DNA of 64,000 nt, taken from contig SVOS01000001.1 of NCBI GenBank assembly GCA_015066245.1, positions 124,001 to 188,000 of the forward strand, written 5' to 3'. The stretch comes from Oscillospiraceae bacterium. GTDB taxonomy: Bacteria > Bacillota > Clostridia > Oscillospirales > Acutalibacteraceae. The translations under genes and the position numbers were made by a program. Each line of letters starts with the position of its first letter. Position 1 is the first letter of the stretch. This document shows positions 7,092 to 14,832 of this stretch, one piece after another. The notes below the pieces were generated by a model. That model did not search any database. It was not told the origin of the DNA and worked only from the letters and a program-made list of their open reading frames with translations.

Positions 7092-7766
7092 TTATTCCTC
7101 AGATTCAGCAGAAAAATCTGCCTCAACCAATTTTACAAAGCTGCCTACAGGTGCTACACCGTCTTCTGTAATTGCGTACATCTGGCGGATTTCCTTTTCC
7201 TCGTCAAGCTCTGCGTCAAGGTCATCAACCACAAGAAGTGCACCTTCGTCGTCTTTGTCGCAAGCTGTAAAGATTACAGTCTCGCCGTCAGACTCGAATT
7301 CTTCAATTACTTTCTCAAAGTCAGATAAAGCTTTTTCAAACTCAACTGCGTTGGTATTCTCCTCATAACCGCTTAAGAATGTGTAAGGAATACCGTAGCC
7401 TAAAGCAACACAAGCAAGAATCACAAGAGGGCTGTAGGGAACAATAGTGTTTCCGCCTAAGTTTGTGATAAAGTTGCTTAAGGGCAAAGAAGGTACAAAA
7501 GAAGCAACGATTACATAAAGTGCAGGCAAATCAAGAACAATTAAAGTCCACAGGCTGAAACGCTTTACCTGCTTGCCGTCACCGATGCGTGTTGCATAGA
7601 AAATCACAAGACCGAATACTGTGAACACCAGAGCCTGAATATAGGGGTCAAGCTGAGGTACTGTAGCAGACATTGTAAGGAAGAAGTAACAGCACACAAT
7701 GTAGCCTAAAATAAGAAATGCAGAAAGAACTAAGTTAAGGGTTTCTCTTTTAGTTGGCTTTTTCAT
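7092..7766 (-). CDS. Hypothetical four-span membrane protein with acidic cytoplasmic tail
   Basis: A 224-residue protein not matched to a named family. Four hydrophobic segments fall at about 9-31, 40-62, 71-94 and 107-131. They are followed by a hydrophilic, strongly acidic region (about 135-224) containing the predicted beta-rich stretch ETVIFTACDKDDEGALLVVD. CGGAGG precedes the ATG with good spacing. It sits 66 nt after prmA and before mrp on the same strand; whether it belongs to the heat-shock operon is not clear. No function is proposed. Confidence 0.8.
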   Translation of the reverse strand: MKKPTKRETLNLVLSAFLILGYIVCCYFFLTMSATVPQLDPYIQALVFTVFGLVIFYATRIGDGKQVKRFSLWTLIVLDLPALYVIVASFVPSLPLSNFITNLGGNTIVPYSPLVILACVALGYGIPYTFLSGYEENTNAVEFEKALSDFEKVIEEFESDGETVIFTACDKDDEGALLVVDDLDAELDEEKEIRQMYAITEDGVAPVGSFVKLVEADFSAESEE

Positions 7767-7832
7767 TTTTAAAACCTCCGATAAATATAGCTTAAGTTAT
7801 CATAAACCACCTTTGTGACAGCTATATGATAT

Positions 7833-8753
7833 TTATCTGCTTTTTGCAACCAGACAAACCCAGCCGTTTTCGGGTTTACGCTCGATAACATCAAAACCGT
7901 TCTTATTAAGAGCCGCCAGCACATCCTTCTCGCGGGTATCAATGATACCGCTCATAACAAAGGTGGCATCGTCCTCCATAAAGTTTTTGATGTTATCTGT
8001 AAGATTGATTATAACATCTGCTACGATATTTGCAAGTATAAAATTATATTTACCCTTTGCTTTTTCGGTCAAATCGCCACACTGTGCCGTAAATTTACCC
8101 ACAACATCGTTGAGCTCTGCGTTCTCATTAGCTATACGCACTGCAGTCTCGTCAATATCAGCACCAAAAGCCTCCTCAGCACCCAGAAGCACAGATGCAA
8201 TACCCAGAATACCGCTGCCGCAACCTACATCCAGCACCCTCATGCCGGGCTTGATGTATTTTTCCACAGCCTCCAGACAAAGGCGAGTTGACTCGTGATT
8301 GCCTGTACCAAAGGCGAGTCCCGGCTCGATTTTGATAACTGTTCTGTCTGTATCCTTGACTTCGTCTCTGAAAACAGGCTGAATCAGAAGATTTTCGCCC
8401 ACCTCAATGGGCTGATAATACTGACGCCAGTTATTGAGCCACTCGTCCTCTTCTTTAAGCACAAGCTCTATCTCGTGAGAAATGCCTGCACTGTCAAGTC
8501 TTTCGTCAAGAAATGCCTTGATTTCCACGGGATTTACCTCGGGCTTGATGTAAATATGAATAAGTACAGAGTCGCGGTCTTTCTTGAGAAGCTCCTCGTC
8601 AATCATTCCCCAGGGAATAACCTCAAAGATATCCTCCTCAAGAGAAGAATAGTCCTCTACATATATTCCGCCCTCAGCGGCAAAGCTTACTATGTCGGAT
8701 GCACGGTCTGTATCCTTGTTATTAACCTTAACGGTCAGTTCTGTCCACTGCAT
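7833..8753 (-). CDS. prmA: Ribosomal protein L11 methyltransferase
   Basis: A 306-residue SAM-dependent methyltransferase that trimethylates ribosomal protein L11. The N-terminal substrate-recognition domain is at about 1-125. The catalytic domain carries the SAM motif VLDVGCGSGILGIA at about 174-187 and the post-motif NIVADVI (an NPPY-like position) at about 241-247. It starts 8 nt after the dnaJ stop codon, the usual place for prmA at the end of the hrcA-grpE-dnaK-dnaJ operon of Firmicutes. Length is typical. Confidence 0.95.
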   Translation of the reverse strand: MQWTELTVKVNNKDTDRASDIVSFAAEGGIYVEDYSSLEEDIFEVIPWGMIDEELLKKDRDSVLIHIYIKPEVNPVEIKAFLDERLDSAGISHEIELVLKEEDEWLNNWRQYYQPIEVGENLLIQPVFRDEVKDTDRTVIKIEPGLAFGTGNHESTRLCLEAVEKYIKPGMRVLDVGCGSGILGIASVLLGAEEAFGADIDETAVRIANENAELNDVVGKFTAQCGDLTEKAKGKYNFILANIVADVIINLTDNIKNFMEDDATFVMSGIIDTREKDVLAALNKNGFDVIERKPENGWVCLVAKSR

Positions 8754-8761
8754 AATTTACC

Positions 8762-9907
8762 TCAATCAAACAGCTTCTTTATTACATCAAAGAAGCCCTT
8801 GCGTTTTGCGTAGTTTTTATCAGAAGAAGCCGACTCAAACTTTTTGAGAAGCTCTTTCTGCTCTTTGTTAAGATTCTTGGGCACCTCAACAGTAACTCTT
8901 ACATACTGGTCGCCTCTGCCTCTGCCGTTTATATGGGGGATACCTCTGCCCTTAAGCTTGAACACATCGCCGGGCTGAGTACCCTCATGCACACTATAGG
9001 ACACCTTGCCGTCAATGGTAGGCACAACAACCTCTGAGCCCATAGCCGCTTGAGCAAAGGTAACGGGAATCTCGCACCATACATCGTCACCGCGTCGCTC
9101 AAAAATCTGGTGAGGTTTTACATTAACATAAACATGAACATCGCCTGCCGGGCCACCGTTGATACCTGATGAGCCCTGTCCCGAAACATTGAGCATCTGC
9201 TCATCGTTGATACCTGCAGGAATATTGATGGTTTTCTTGATGTTTTTCTTTACTCTGCCGTTGCCTGAGCAAGCCTTACAAGGATTGTCGATAACCTTAC
9301 CCTTGCCCTTACAAGCATCACACACACGTGCAGTCTGAACCACACCGAAGGGCGTACGCTGATTAACCATAACCTGACCGCGACCGCCGCAGACAGAGCA
9401 GGTCTTGGGAGAAGTTCCCTTCTGAGCACCTGTGCCGGAGCATTCATTACAGGTTACAACTGCAGTATAGGATATCTCCTTCTGACAGCCTTTGGCAGCC
9501 TCGTCAAAGGTAATTGTAACAGAAGTCTCAACATCTGCACCTCTGCGGGGTGCGTTGGGGTTTGAGTTTCTTCTGCCGCCAAATCCGCCAAATCCACCGA
9601 AAACGCTGGAGAAAATATCGCCAAAATCCATATCCACGCCAAAGGGACTGCCACCGCCTGCACCTGCACCGTAGTTAGGGTCAACGCCTGCGTGGCCAAA
9701 CTGGTCATATCTTGCACGTTTTTCCTTGTCAGAGATAACCTCGTAAGCCTCGTTTACCTCTTTGAATTTAGCCTCTGCCTCTTTGTTGTCGGGGTTTAAG
9801 TCAGGGTGGTATTTTTTAGCTGCCTGACGATAGGCTTTCTTTATTTCATCATCGGTTGCACCCTTGGAAACACCAAGGACCTCGTAATAATCTCTTTTTT
9901 CTGCCAA
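8762..9907 (-). CDS. dnaJ: Chaperone DnaJ (Hsp40)
   Basis: A 381-residue type I J-protein that delivers substrates to DnaK and stimulates its ATPase. The J domain at 1-70 has HPD at about 34-36. A Gly/Phe-rich linker follows at about 75-120, with repeated GGFGG. Four CxxCxGxG zinc motifs ([32 protein letters not shown]) precede the C-terminal substrate-binding domains. The reading frame begins with TTG, preceded by GAGGG; no ATG is better placed. It follows dnaK after a 281-nt gap that carries palindromic repeats, an unusual interruption for this operon. Confidence 0.97.
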   Translation of the reverse strand: MAEKRDYYEVLGVSKGATDDEIKKAYRQAAKKYHPDLNPDNKEAEAKFKEVNEAYEVISDKEKRARYDQFGHAGVDPNYGAGAGGGSPFGVDMDFGDIFSSVFGGFGGFGGRRNSNPNAPRRGADVETSVTITFDEAAKGCQKEISYTAVVTCNECSGTGAQKGTSPKTCSVCGGRGQVMVNQRTPFGVVQTARVCDACKGKGKVIDNPCKACSGNGRVKKNIKKTINIPAGINDEQMLNVSGQGSSGINGGPAGDVHVYVNVKPHQIFERRGDDVWCEIPVTFAQAAMGSEVVVPTIDGKVSYSVHEGTQPGDVFKLKGRGIPHINGRGRGDQYVRVTVEVPKNLNKEQKELLKKFESASSDKNYAKRKGFFDVIKKLFD

Positions 9908-9939
9908 AATTATCCCTCATTTCACTTAGGATTCAATTT

Positions 9940-9992
9940 GTAGGGAACGCATTTATGCACTCCGCTTCGGAATGGATAAATCCATTCCCCAC
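9940..9992. repeat. GTAGGG...CCCCAC dispersed element, copy 2
   Basis: Begins GTAGGGAACGCATTTATGC and ends with TGGATAAATCCATTCCCCAC. Both halves contain a small palindrome, and the outer ends are inverted repeats. It is nearly identical at both ends to the copy at 45497-45575, which differs mainly by a longer middle. Confidence 0.65.
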
Positions 9993-10029
9993 TAAAACTT
10001 GCGTCGCAAACTCTAAACTTTTACCCGCA

Positions 10030-10120
10030 CATCATTTTGCGTGAGCAAAACATCATTAGCGAAGCGACATCATTTCGCCATGGCGAAACATCATTACAAT
10101 ATTGTCAACGACAATATTGT
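10030..10120. repeat. CATCATT-linked hairpin array
   Basis: Four CATCATT heptamers (10030, 10051, 10068, 10089) each run into a different hairpin: TTTTGC/GCAAAA, a weak third-party stem near 10055-10067, TTTCGCC/GGCGAAA, and an 11-bp perfect stem ACAATATTGTC/GACAATATTGT at 10096-10120. The linker is constant while the stem sequences differ, which points to an expanding palindromic repeat rather than a terminator series. It lies in the dnaK-dnaJ gap, inside the transcript. Confidence 0.7.
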
Positions 10121-10131
10121 ATAAACAGGGG

Positions 10132-10163
10132 AAAGGCTGCCCCGAAAAAATCAGGGCAGCTTT
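10132..10163 (-). terminator. Weak hairpin downstream of dnaK
   Basis: Arms AAAGGCTGCCC and GGGCAGCTTT around an A-rich loop, 26 nt after the dnaK stop. The T tract on the minus strand is poor, so it may act as an mRNA-processing or stabilising stem that raises dnaK over dnaJ rather than as a full stop. Confidence 0.4.
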
Positions 10164-10188
10164 AGTGAAATAGTCGTCTGTATATTAA

Positions 10189-12021
10189 TTAGTTAACATC
10201 TGTAAAATCTGCATCGTAAACGTTGTCAGCACCCTGAGCACCGCCCATATTGGGGTCAACGTTCATATCAGGAGCAGCACCCTGAGCCTGAGCAGACTGA
10301 TAGAGCTTTGTAGCTACATCGTTGAGTGTCTTCTGAAGGTCATCCTTAGCGGCTGTGATAATGTCCTTATCATCCTTTGTGAGAGCATCCTTAACTGCAG
10401 CTACCTTTGTGTTGATGGCATTCTTGTCATCATCAGAGAGCTTGTCGCCGTTCTCGTTTACAAGCTTTTCTGCCTGATAAGAGAGGTTCTCAGCCTCGTT
10501 CTTTGCATCTACTGTCTCACGTCTCTTCTTGTCCTCAGCAGCAAACTGCTCAGCTTCCTTAACAGCCTTGTCGATGTCTTCCTTGGACATATTTGTGGAA
10601 GAAGAAATTGTAATCTTCTGCTCTTTGCCTGTGCCAAGGTCCTTAGCGCTTACGTTAACGATACCGTTGGCATCAATGTCAAAAGTAACCTCAATCTGGG
10701 GAATACCACGGGGAGCAGGAGCAATACCTGTGAGAGCAAAGAGGCCGAGCTGCTTGTTATCTCTTGCAAATTCACGCTCACCCTGAAGAACGTTAATCTC
10801 AACCTGTGTCTGGTTATCGGCAGCAGTAGAGAAAATCTGGCTCTTCTTTGTGGGGATTGTTGTATTTCTCTCGATAATCTTTGTCATAACAGCGCCCATT
10901 GTCTCAACGCCCAGTGAAAGGGGTGTAACGTCGAGAAGAAGGAGACCGTCAACCTCGCCACCGAGAACACCTGCCTGAATAGCAGCACCGATAGCAACAC
11001 ACTCGTCGGGGTTGATGCCCTTGAAGGGTTCCTTGCCGATAAGTGCCTTTACTGCTTCCTGAACTGCGGGAATTCTGGAAGAACCGCCAACCATAAGAAC
11101 CTTGTCAATCTCGCTGATGTTAAGGCCACTGTCCTTAAGAGCCTGACGTACAGGAACGATTGTCTTTTCAACCAAATCTGCTGTGAGCTCGTTAAACTTA
11201 GCTCTTGTTAAAGTCATATCAAGGTGCTTGGGGCCTGTAGCATCTGCAGTGATATAGGGAAGGTTAATCTGTGTGGAAGTAACGCCAGAAAGCTCAATCT
11301 TAGCCTTCTCAGCAGCCTCCTTAAGTCTCTGCATAGCCATAGAGTCATTGCTTAAATCTACGCCTGACTCTGTCTTGTAAGAAGTAACAATCCAGTTGAT
11401 GATTCTCTGGTCAAAGTCGTCACCGCCGAGACGGTTGTTACCTGCAGTAGCAAGAACCTCCTGAACACCGTCGCCCATCTCAATGATGGAAACGTCGAAT
11501 GTACCGCCGCCAAGGTCATATACGAGAACCTTCTGGTCGTTTTCTTTGTCGATACCGTAGGAAAGTGCTGCAGCAGTAGGCTCGTTGATGATTCTCTTTA
11601 CATCAAGACCTGCAATCTTACCTGCATCCTTTGTAGCCTGACGCTGAGCGTCTGTGAAGTATGCGGGAACAGTGATAACAGCAGAAGTAACTGTCTCGCC
11701 AAGGTAAGCCTCAGCATCAGCCTTAAGCTTCTGGAGAATCATTGCGGAAATCTCCTGGGGTGTGTAAGCTTTGCCGTTAATGTTCACCTTATAGTCTGTG
11801 CCCATTTCTCTTTTGATAGAAGCAACTGTGCCCTTGGGGTTTGTAATAGCCTGACGCTTTGCAACCTGACCAACGAGTCTTTCGCCGTTAGCTGCAAAAG
11901 CTACTACAGAGGGAGTTGTTCTTGCGCCTTCTGCGTTAGCAATAACTACAGGCTCGCCGCCTTCGATAACTGCTACGCAGGAGTTTGTTGTACCTAAGTC
12001 AATACCAATTGTCTTTGCCAT
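10189..12021 (-). CDS. dnaK: Chaperone DnaK (Hsp70)
   Basis: A 610-residue ATP-dependent chaperone. The actin-like nucleotide-binding domain (about 1-355) shows GIDLGTTNS at 5-13, [10 protein letters not shown] near 165-175 and VGGSSRIP near 305-312. The substrate-binding domain follows, then a helical lid and a flexible Gly/Ala tail ending in the acidic motif DADFTDVN. Its length matches the Gram-positive type, which lacks the insertion found in proteobacterial DnaK. TTTGGAGG precedes the ATG. It works with GrpE (upstream) and DnaJ (downstream) and is repressed through HrcA/CIRCE. Confidence 0.98.
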   Translation of the reverse strand: MAKTIGIDLGTTNSCVAVIEGGEPVVIANAEGARTTPSVVAFAANGERLVGQVAKRQAITNPKGTVASIKREMGTDYKVNINGKAYTPQEISAMILQKLKADAEAYLGETVTSAVITVPAYFTDAQRQATKDAGKIAGLDVKRIINEPTAAALSYGIDKENDQKVLVYDLGGGTFDVSIIEMGDGVQEVLATAGNNRLGGDDFDQRIINWIVTSYKTESGVDLSNDSMAMQRLKEAAEKAKIELSGVTSTQINLPYITADATGPKHLDMTLTRAKFNELTADLVEKTIVPVRQALKDSGLNISEIDKVLMVGGSSRIPAVQEAVKALIGKEPFKGINPDECVAIGAAIQAGVLGGEVDGLLLLDVTPLSLGVETMGAVMTKIIERNTTIPTKKSQIFSTAADNQTQVEINVLQGEREFARDNKQLGLFALTGIAPAPRGIPQIEVTFDIDANGIVNVSAKDLGTGKEQKITISSSTNMSKEDIDKAVKEAEQFAAEDKKRRETVDAKNEAENLSYQAEKLVNENGDKLSDDDKNAINTKVAAVKDALTKDDKDIITAAKDDLQKTLNDVATKLYQSAQAQGAAPDMNVDPNMGGAQGADNVYDADFTDVN

Positions 12022-12082
12022 TTTAATTTACCTCCAAAATAAACTGAATAAAGTTAATATACAAAATCAATATATAAATCTG

Positions 12083-12622
12083 TCAGTTGCAATTTGCAAC
12101 CACAACCATTGCAGGTCTTATAACCTTGTCGCCGATTTTAAAGCCCTTCTGGAAAACCGCCGCAACTGCATTTTTGCCTAAGTCGGGGTTTTCTGTCATT
12201 GAAACCGCATTATGGATTTCGGGGTTGAACTCGTCGCCAATTTCACCGAAAGCCTTTACGTTAAGCTTATCAAGACAAGCGAAGAACTGATTTGAAACAA
12301 GCTCTATGCCCTTTGTGTCTGCGTCGGTATTCTGTGCGTTCATAGCAGCTACAAGGCTGTCGGCAAGAGGCAAAAGCTCTGTTACTGCCTTTGCGGTAGC
12401 ATCAGCGTAGATGTTAAGCTTCTCCTGCTGGGTACGCTTTCTGTAGTTGTCGTACTCTGCTCTCAGTCTTAAATACATATCCTTCTGAGTTTCAAGCTCT
12501 TTGCTGAGCTTTTCTTCAGGAGTTTCTTCCTTAACTTCTTCTGAAGCTTCAGGAGTCTCTACTGCTTCTGCATCTTCAACTGCTTCTTCTACAGTTTCCT
12601 TTTTGGTTTTTTCCTTGCTCAT
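12083..12622 (-). CDS. grpE: Nucleotide exchange factor GrpE
   Basis: A 179-residue dimeric exchange factor that releases ADP from DnaK. The first 45 residues are acidic and low-complexity (Glu/Ala/Val), a long coiled-coil helix follows (about 35-95), and the C-terminal beta domain carries the family pattern NPEIHNAVSM and GFKIGDKVIRPAMVVV. AAGGAAGGAG precedes the ATG. It lies between hrcA and dnaK, 38 nt from hrcA and 61 nt from dnaK, in the standard heat-shock operon. Confidence 0.97.
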   Translation of the reverse strand: MSKEKTKKETVEEAVEDAEAVETPEASEEVKEETPEEKLSKELETQKDMYLRLRAEYDNYRKRTQQEKLNIYADATAKAVTELLPLADSLVAAMNAQNTDADTKGIELVSNQFFACLDKLNVKAFGEIGDEFNPEIHNAVSMTENPDLGKNAVAAVFQKGFKIGDKVIRPAMVVVANCN

Positions 12623-12660
12623 ATTTATCTCCTTCCTTATTAATAAGAAGTTTTTTACTT

Positions 12661-13683
12661 TTATATATCAACAAGCTCATCAATCAAGCTTGAGACAATC
12701 TCTGCTGTGTATTTTACAATAGAAATAAGCTGGGGATAGTCGCTTCTCAAGGGTGCAAACAGGGCAATCGAACCTGCCGGTGTTCCACCAATAAGATACC
12801 TCAGTGCAATAACCGAAACTCCCGAAAGCTCACTGTAGCCACTTTCAAAACCCATATAAATGCGGCTTTCCTTTGTTTTTGACAGAAGCTTTGCCACACT
12901 TTTGGTATCATTAAGAAAACTTATGGCTCCTCTTGATGATACCGTGTCAAGCTCGGGAATAAACAGAAGCTTGGCGGTACCGCTTATACAAAGCTCGGTA
13001 ACCAATGCCTTCTCGGCTATTTCCATGATAACCACCAGCACCTCAGGCAGAAAAAGTGCAAGCTCTCTGAAAGATGCCGCCAAAGTCTGCATAAAGCCTC
13101 GGTTAATCTGAGATAACGGAACTCCGCACAAGGCTTTGTTTAAAGTCATATCAAAAACATCTGTGATTTCGTCCGTTACCACAAAGCTCGTTCTGAACAA
13201 ACTGCTTTTGCAAGCCCCCGTAGTTGTTACCACCACAGCCATAGCGGTGTGTCTGCCTATGCCCACAATGCGTATACGGTGTATACGGGCATCTTCTGCA
13301 GGAGGAGTTGTGGTTACTGCCGCAAGATTTGTAATTTCCGAAAGCACATTTGCGGCTTCTCTGAGGATTTTCTCGGGAGTATCCCCCGATTTCATCAGCC
13401 TCATATCTATATAGTCCCTGAGTCTGGGATTTAAAGGAGAAGCTTGCATCAGGTTATCTATATAATACCTGCAGCCCTTAACAGTAGGCACACGGCCTGC
13501 CGATGTATGGGGCTGAGTAAGATATCCTCTTGCCGTTAAGTCTGCCATATCGTTGCGGATTGTAGCCGATGAGCAGTTAAGCCCTTCTAAATTCATGAGA
13601 GCTTTGGAGCCGATAGGCTCGCCTGTACTGAGAAAGCTTTCAACAATAGCAGCAAGTATTCGCTTTTTTCTGTCAGCAAGCAT
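12661..13683 (-). CDS. hrcA: Heat-inducible transcription repressor HrcA
   Basis: A 340-residue repressor of class I heat-shock genes. The N-terminal winged helix (about 1-75) contains EPIGSKALM and the recognition region SSATIRNDMADL; a GAF-like domain and the dimerisation region follow. A GTG at 13692 lies in frame nine bases earlier, but it falls in the AGGTG that serves as ribosome-binding site for ATG 13683, so the shorter form is chosen. A perfect CIRCE operator lies 24 nt upstream, so HrcA should repress its own operon (hrcA-grpE-dnaK-dnaJ-prmA). Confidence 0.96.
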   Translation of the reverse strand: MLADRKKRILAAIVESFLSTGEPIGSKALMNLEGLNCSSATIRNDMADLTARGYLTQPHTSAGRVPTVKGCRYYIDNLMQASPLNPRLRDYIDMRLMKSGDTPEKILREAANVLSEITNLAAVTTTPPAEDARIHRIRIVGIGRHTAMAVVVTTTGACKSSLFRTSFVVTDEITDVFDMTLNKALCGVPLSQINRGFMQTLAASFRELALFLPEVLVVIMEIAEKALVTELCISGTAKLLFIPELDTVSSRGAISFLNDTKSVAKLLSKTKESRIYMGFESGYSELSGVSVIALRYLIGGTPAGSIALFAPLRSDYPQLISIVKYTAEIVSSLIDELVDI

Positions 13684-13707
13684 TAGTGTCACCTGCCTTT
13701 TTGCTTG

Positions 13708-13734
13708 TTAGCACTCTCGGGTGTAGAGTGCTAA
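13708..13734. promoter_or_regulatory. CIRCE operator
   Basis: A perfect consensus: TTAGCACTC, a 9-nt spacer, GAGTGCTAA. It sits just downstream of the promoter at 13745-13773 and before hrcA, and is the known binding site of HrcA. Confidence 0.98.
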
Positions 13735-13744
13735 CTCTGTATAT

Positions 13745-13773
13745 AGAGTACACCTAAAGGGAAGATTTGTCAA
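13745..13773 (-). promoter_or_regulatory. Promoter of the hrcA heat-shock operon
   Basis: TTGACA, 17 nt and TACTCT on the minus strand. The predicted start point falls at the edge of the CIRCE element, so bound HrcA would block initiation. Confidence 0.75.
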
Positions 13774-13917
13774 GTCTAATTTGTCACCACAGTGTTAAAA
13801 TTATGTGAACATCTTTTTGCTCTTGTGGCTTATATACAGTATGATATCTATATATTGTGGTAATATAGGTCAAAACCAAAAAAATCAAAAAAAATCCCTA
13901 TAAAATCAATAAAAAGC

Positions 13918-13946
13918 TTGCATTTTTCGAAAAATAATGTTATGAT
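13918..13946 (+). promoter_or_regulatory. Promoter of rpsT
   Basis: TTGCAT, 17 nt and TATGAT. The roughly 50-nt leader holds a direct repeat TGCATAATCGC/TGCATATTCGC (13953-13963 and 13972-13982). Confidence 0.6.
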
Positions 13947-14003
13947 AACCAATGCATAATCGCGTAAACAGTGCATATTCGCATATAATAAGGAGGTGAG
14001 ACA

Positions 14004-14264
14004 ATGCCAAACATTAAATCAGCAAAGAAGCGCGTTAAGGTTATCGCAACCAAAACTGCTCAGAACAAGGCTCTTAAGTCTGCTCTCAGAACAGCAGTTA
14101 AGAAAGCATACAACGCTATCGACACCAATGCCGACAACAAAGCTGAGGCAGTTCGTCTTGCTGTTAAGAAGATCGACCAGTCTGTTACTAAGGGTATCCT
14201 TCATAAGAATACTGCAGCCAGAAGCAAGTCTAATCTCGTAAAGCGTCTCAACGCTTCTGCTTGA
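14004..14264 (+). CDS. rpsT: 30S ribosomal protein S20
   Basis: An 86-residue, very basic, all-helical primary 16S rRNA-binding protein of the small subunit. The N-terminal MPNIKSAKKRVK and the later AARSKSNLVKRLN patterns are diagnostic. AAGGAGGTGAG before the ATG is a near-perfect ribosome-binding site. The gene is divergent from hrcA, a neighbourhood also kept loosely in other Firmicutes. A terminator follows at once (14290-14317). Confidence 0.98.
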   Translation: MPNIKSAKKRVKVIATKTAQNKALKSALRTAVKKAYNAIDTNADNKAEAVRLAVKKIDQSVTKGILHKNTAARSKSNLVKRLNASA

Positions 14265-14289
14265 TTATATTTTCTTAATATCAACCTTA

Positions 14290-14317
14290 AAAGCAGAGCC
14301 TTCTCTGCTTTTTTTGT
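14290..14317 (+). terminator. rpsT terminator
   Basis: Stem AAAGCAGAG/CTCTGCTTT with a 4-nt loop followed by a run of T. Confidence 0.9.
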
Positions 14318-14413
14318 TTTTTCTGATGATTTTCGGTTGACATTTCGGCTCCAAACTGTTATTATTTTATAAAGAAAGAGAACTCGGGTTCTCGCAAAAC
14401 GGAGGTATGCAAA

Positions 14414-14566
14414 ATGAGAAAGAATAGCTCACTCGGTTGGATTATCGCATTGGTTTCTGCCATTGTTGCAGTAAGTGCCGCTCTTACCACACTTTACTTC
14501 TTCAAGAAGAAGAAAGAAAAGGACAACGCAGAGCTTGAGGAGTATCTCGATAACGCAATTATGTAA
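14414..14566 (+). CDS. Small single-span membrane protein (50 aa)
   Basis: A 50-residue ORF with a clear GGAGG 8 nt before the ATG. It has a short basic N-terminus (MRKNSS), one hydrophobic helix at about 9-29, a Lys-rich stop-transfer (FFKKKKEK) and an acidic C-terminal helix (DNAELEEYLDNAIM). The predicted topology is N-out/C-in. It stands alone between the rpsT terminator and its own strong terminator at 14593-14623, which supports it as a real gene. The pattern resembles small membrane proteins found widely in Clostridia, but no function is known. Confidence 0.7.
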   Translation: MRKNSSLGWIIALVSAIVAVSAALTTLYFFKKKKEKDNAELEEYLDNAIM

Positions 14567-14592
14567 TCGAATCTTCTGAAAAAAGATAATTT

Positions 14593-14623
14593 AAGGGCAT
14601 AGCAGTGCTATGCCCTTTTTTAT
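14593..14623. terminator. Terminator of the 50-aa membrane-protein gene
   Basis: A 12-bp perfect stem (AAGGGCATAGCA and complement) with a run of T on the plus strand. Confidence 0.9.
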
Positions 14624-14625
14624 TT

Positions 14626-14789
14626 GTGCGCCGTGCCTTGTTGCCTTCCGATTTTTGGGCACGAACACTAAATCGCTAAAGACGATTTATCGGCTGTGCG
14701 GTTTAGTTGAGAGCACTGAAAACTCGGAAGGTCAGCAACAAGGAGCGAGGCGTGATATTTTTTGTGCACCGAGCCTTGTTGCCTTCCGA
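14626..14789. repeat. Composite palindromic element with GTGCRCCGWG ends
   Basis: A 26-nt unit beginning GTGCGCCGTGCC at 14626-14651 recurs in direct orientation at 14764-14789 (24 of 26 identical) and, in degenerate inverted form, at 14724-14752. Between the inverted pair is a smaller palindrome AAATCG/CGATTT near 14670-14690. It is a non-coding mobile-like palindrome. Similar ends occur near 22202 and 22352. Confidence 0.6.
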
Positions 14790-14797
14790 TAAATAAC

Positions 14798-14826
14798 AAA
14801 AGCCTTTGCAAATTGCAAAGGCTTTT
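14798..14826 (-). terminator. Terminator of the dockerin-protein gene
   Basis: A 14-bp perfect stem (AAAAGCCTTTGCAA and complement), 7 nt past the stop codon at 14833. Confidence 0.88.
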
Positions 14827-14832
14827 ACTGTA

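Noticed and set aside
6379..7368. A 329-codon open frame on the plus strand opposite mrp and the membrane-protein gene
   Set aside because: It lies antisense to two well-supported genes, has no ribosome-binding site and no recognisable domain; the length comes from codon bias on the real strand.
10030..10120. CRISPR array
   Set aside because: The repeated unit is only 7 nt and the intervening sequences are palindromes, not unique spacers; no cas genes are present.
13684..13692. GTG at 13692 as the hrcA start
   Set aside because: The GTG is part of the AGGTG that best serves as ribosome-binding site for ATG 13683.
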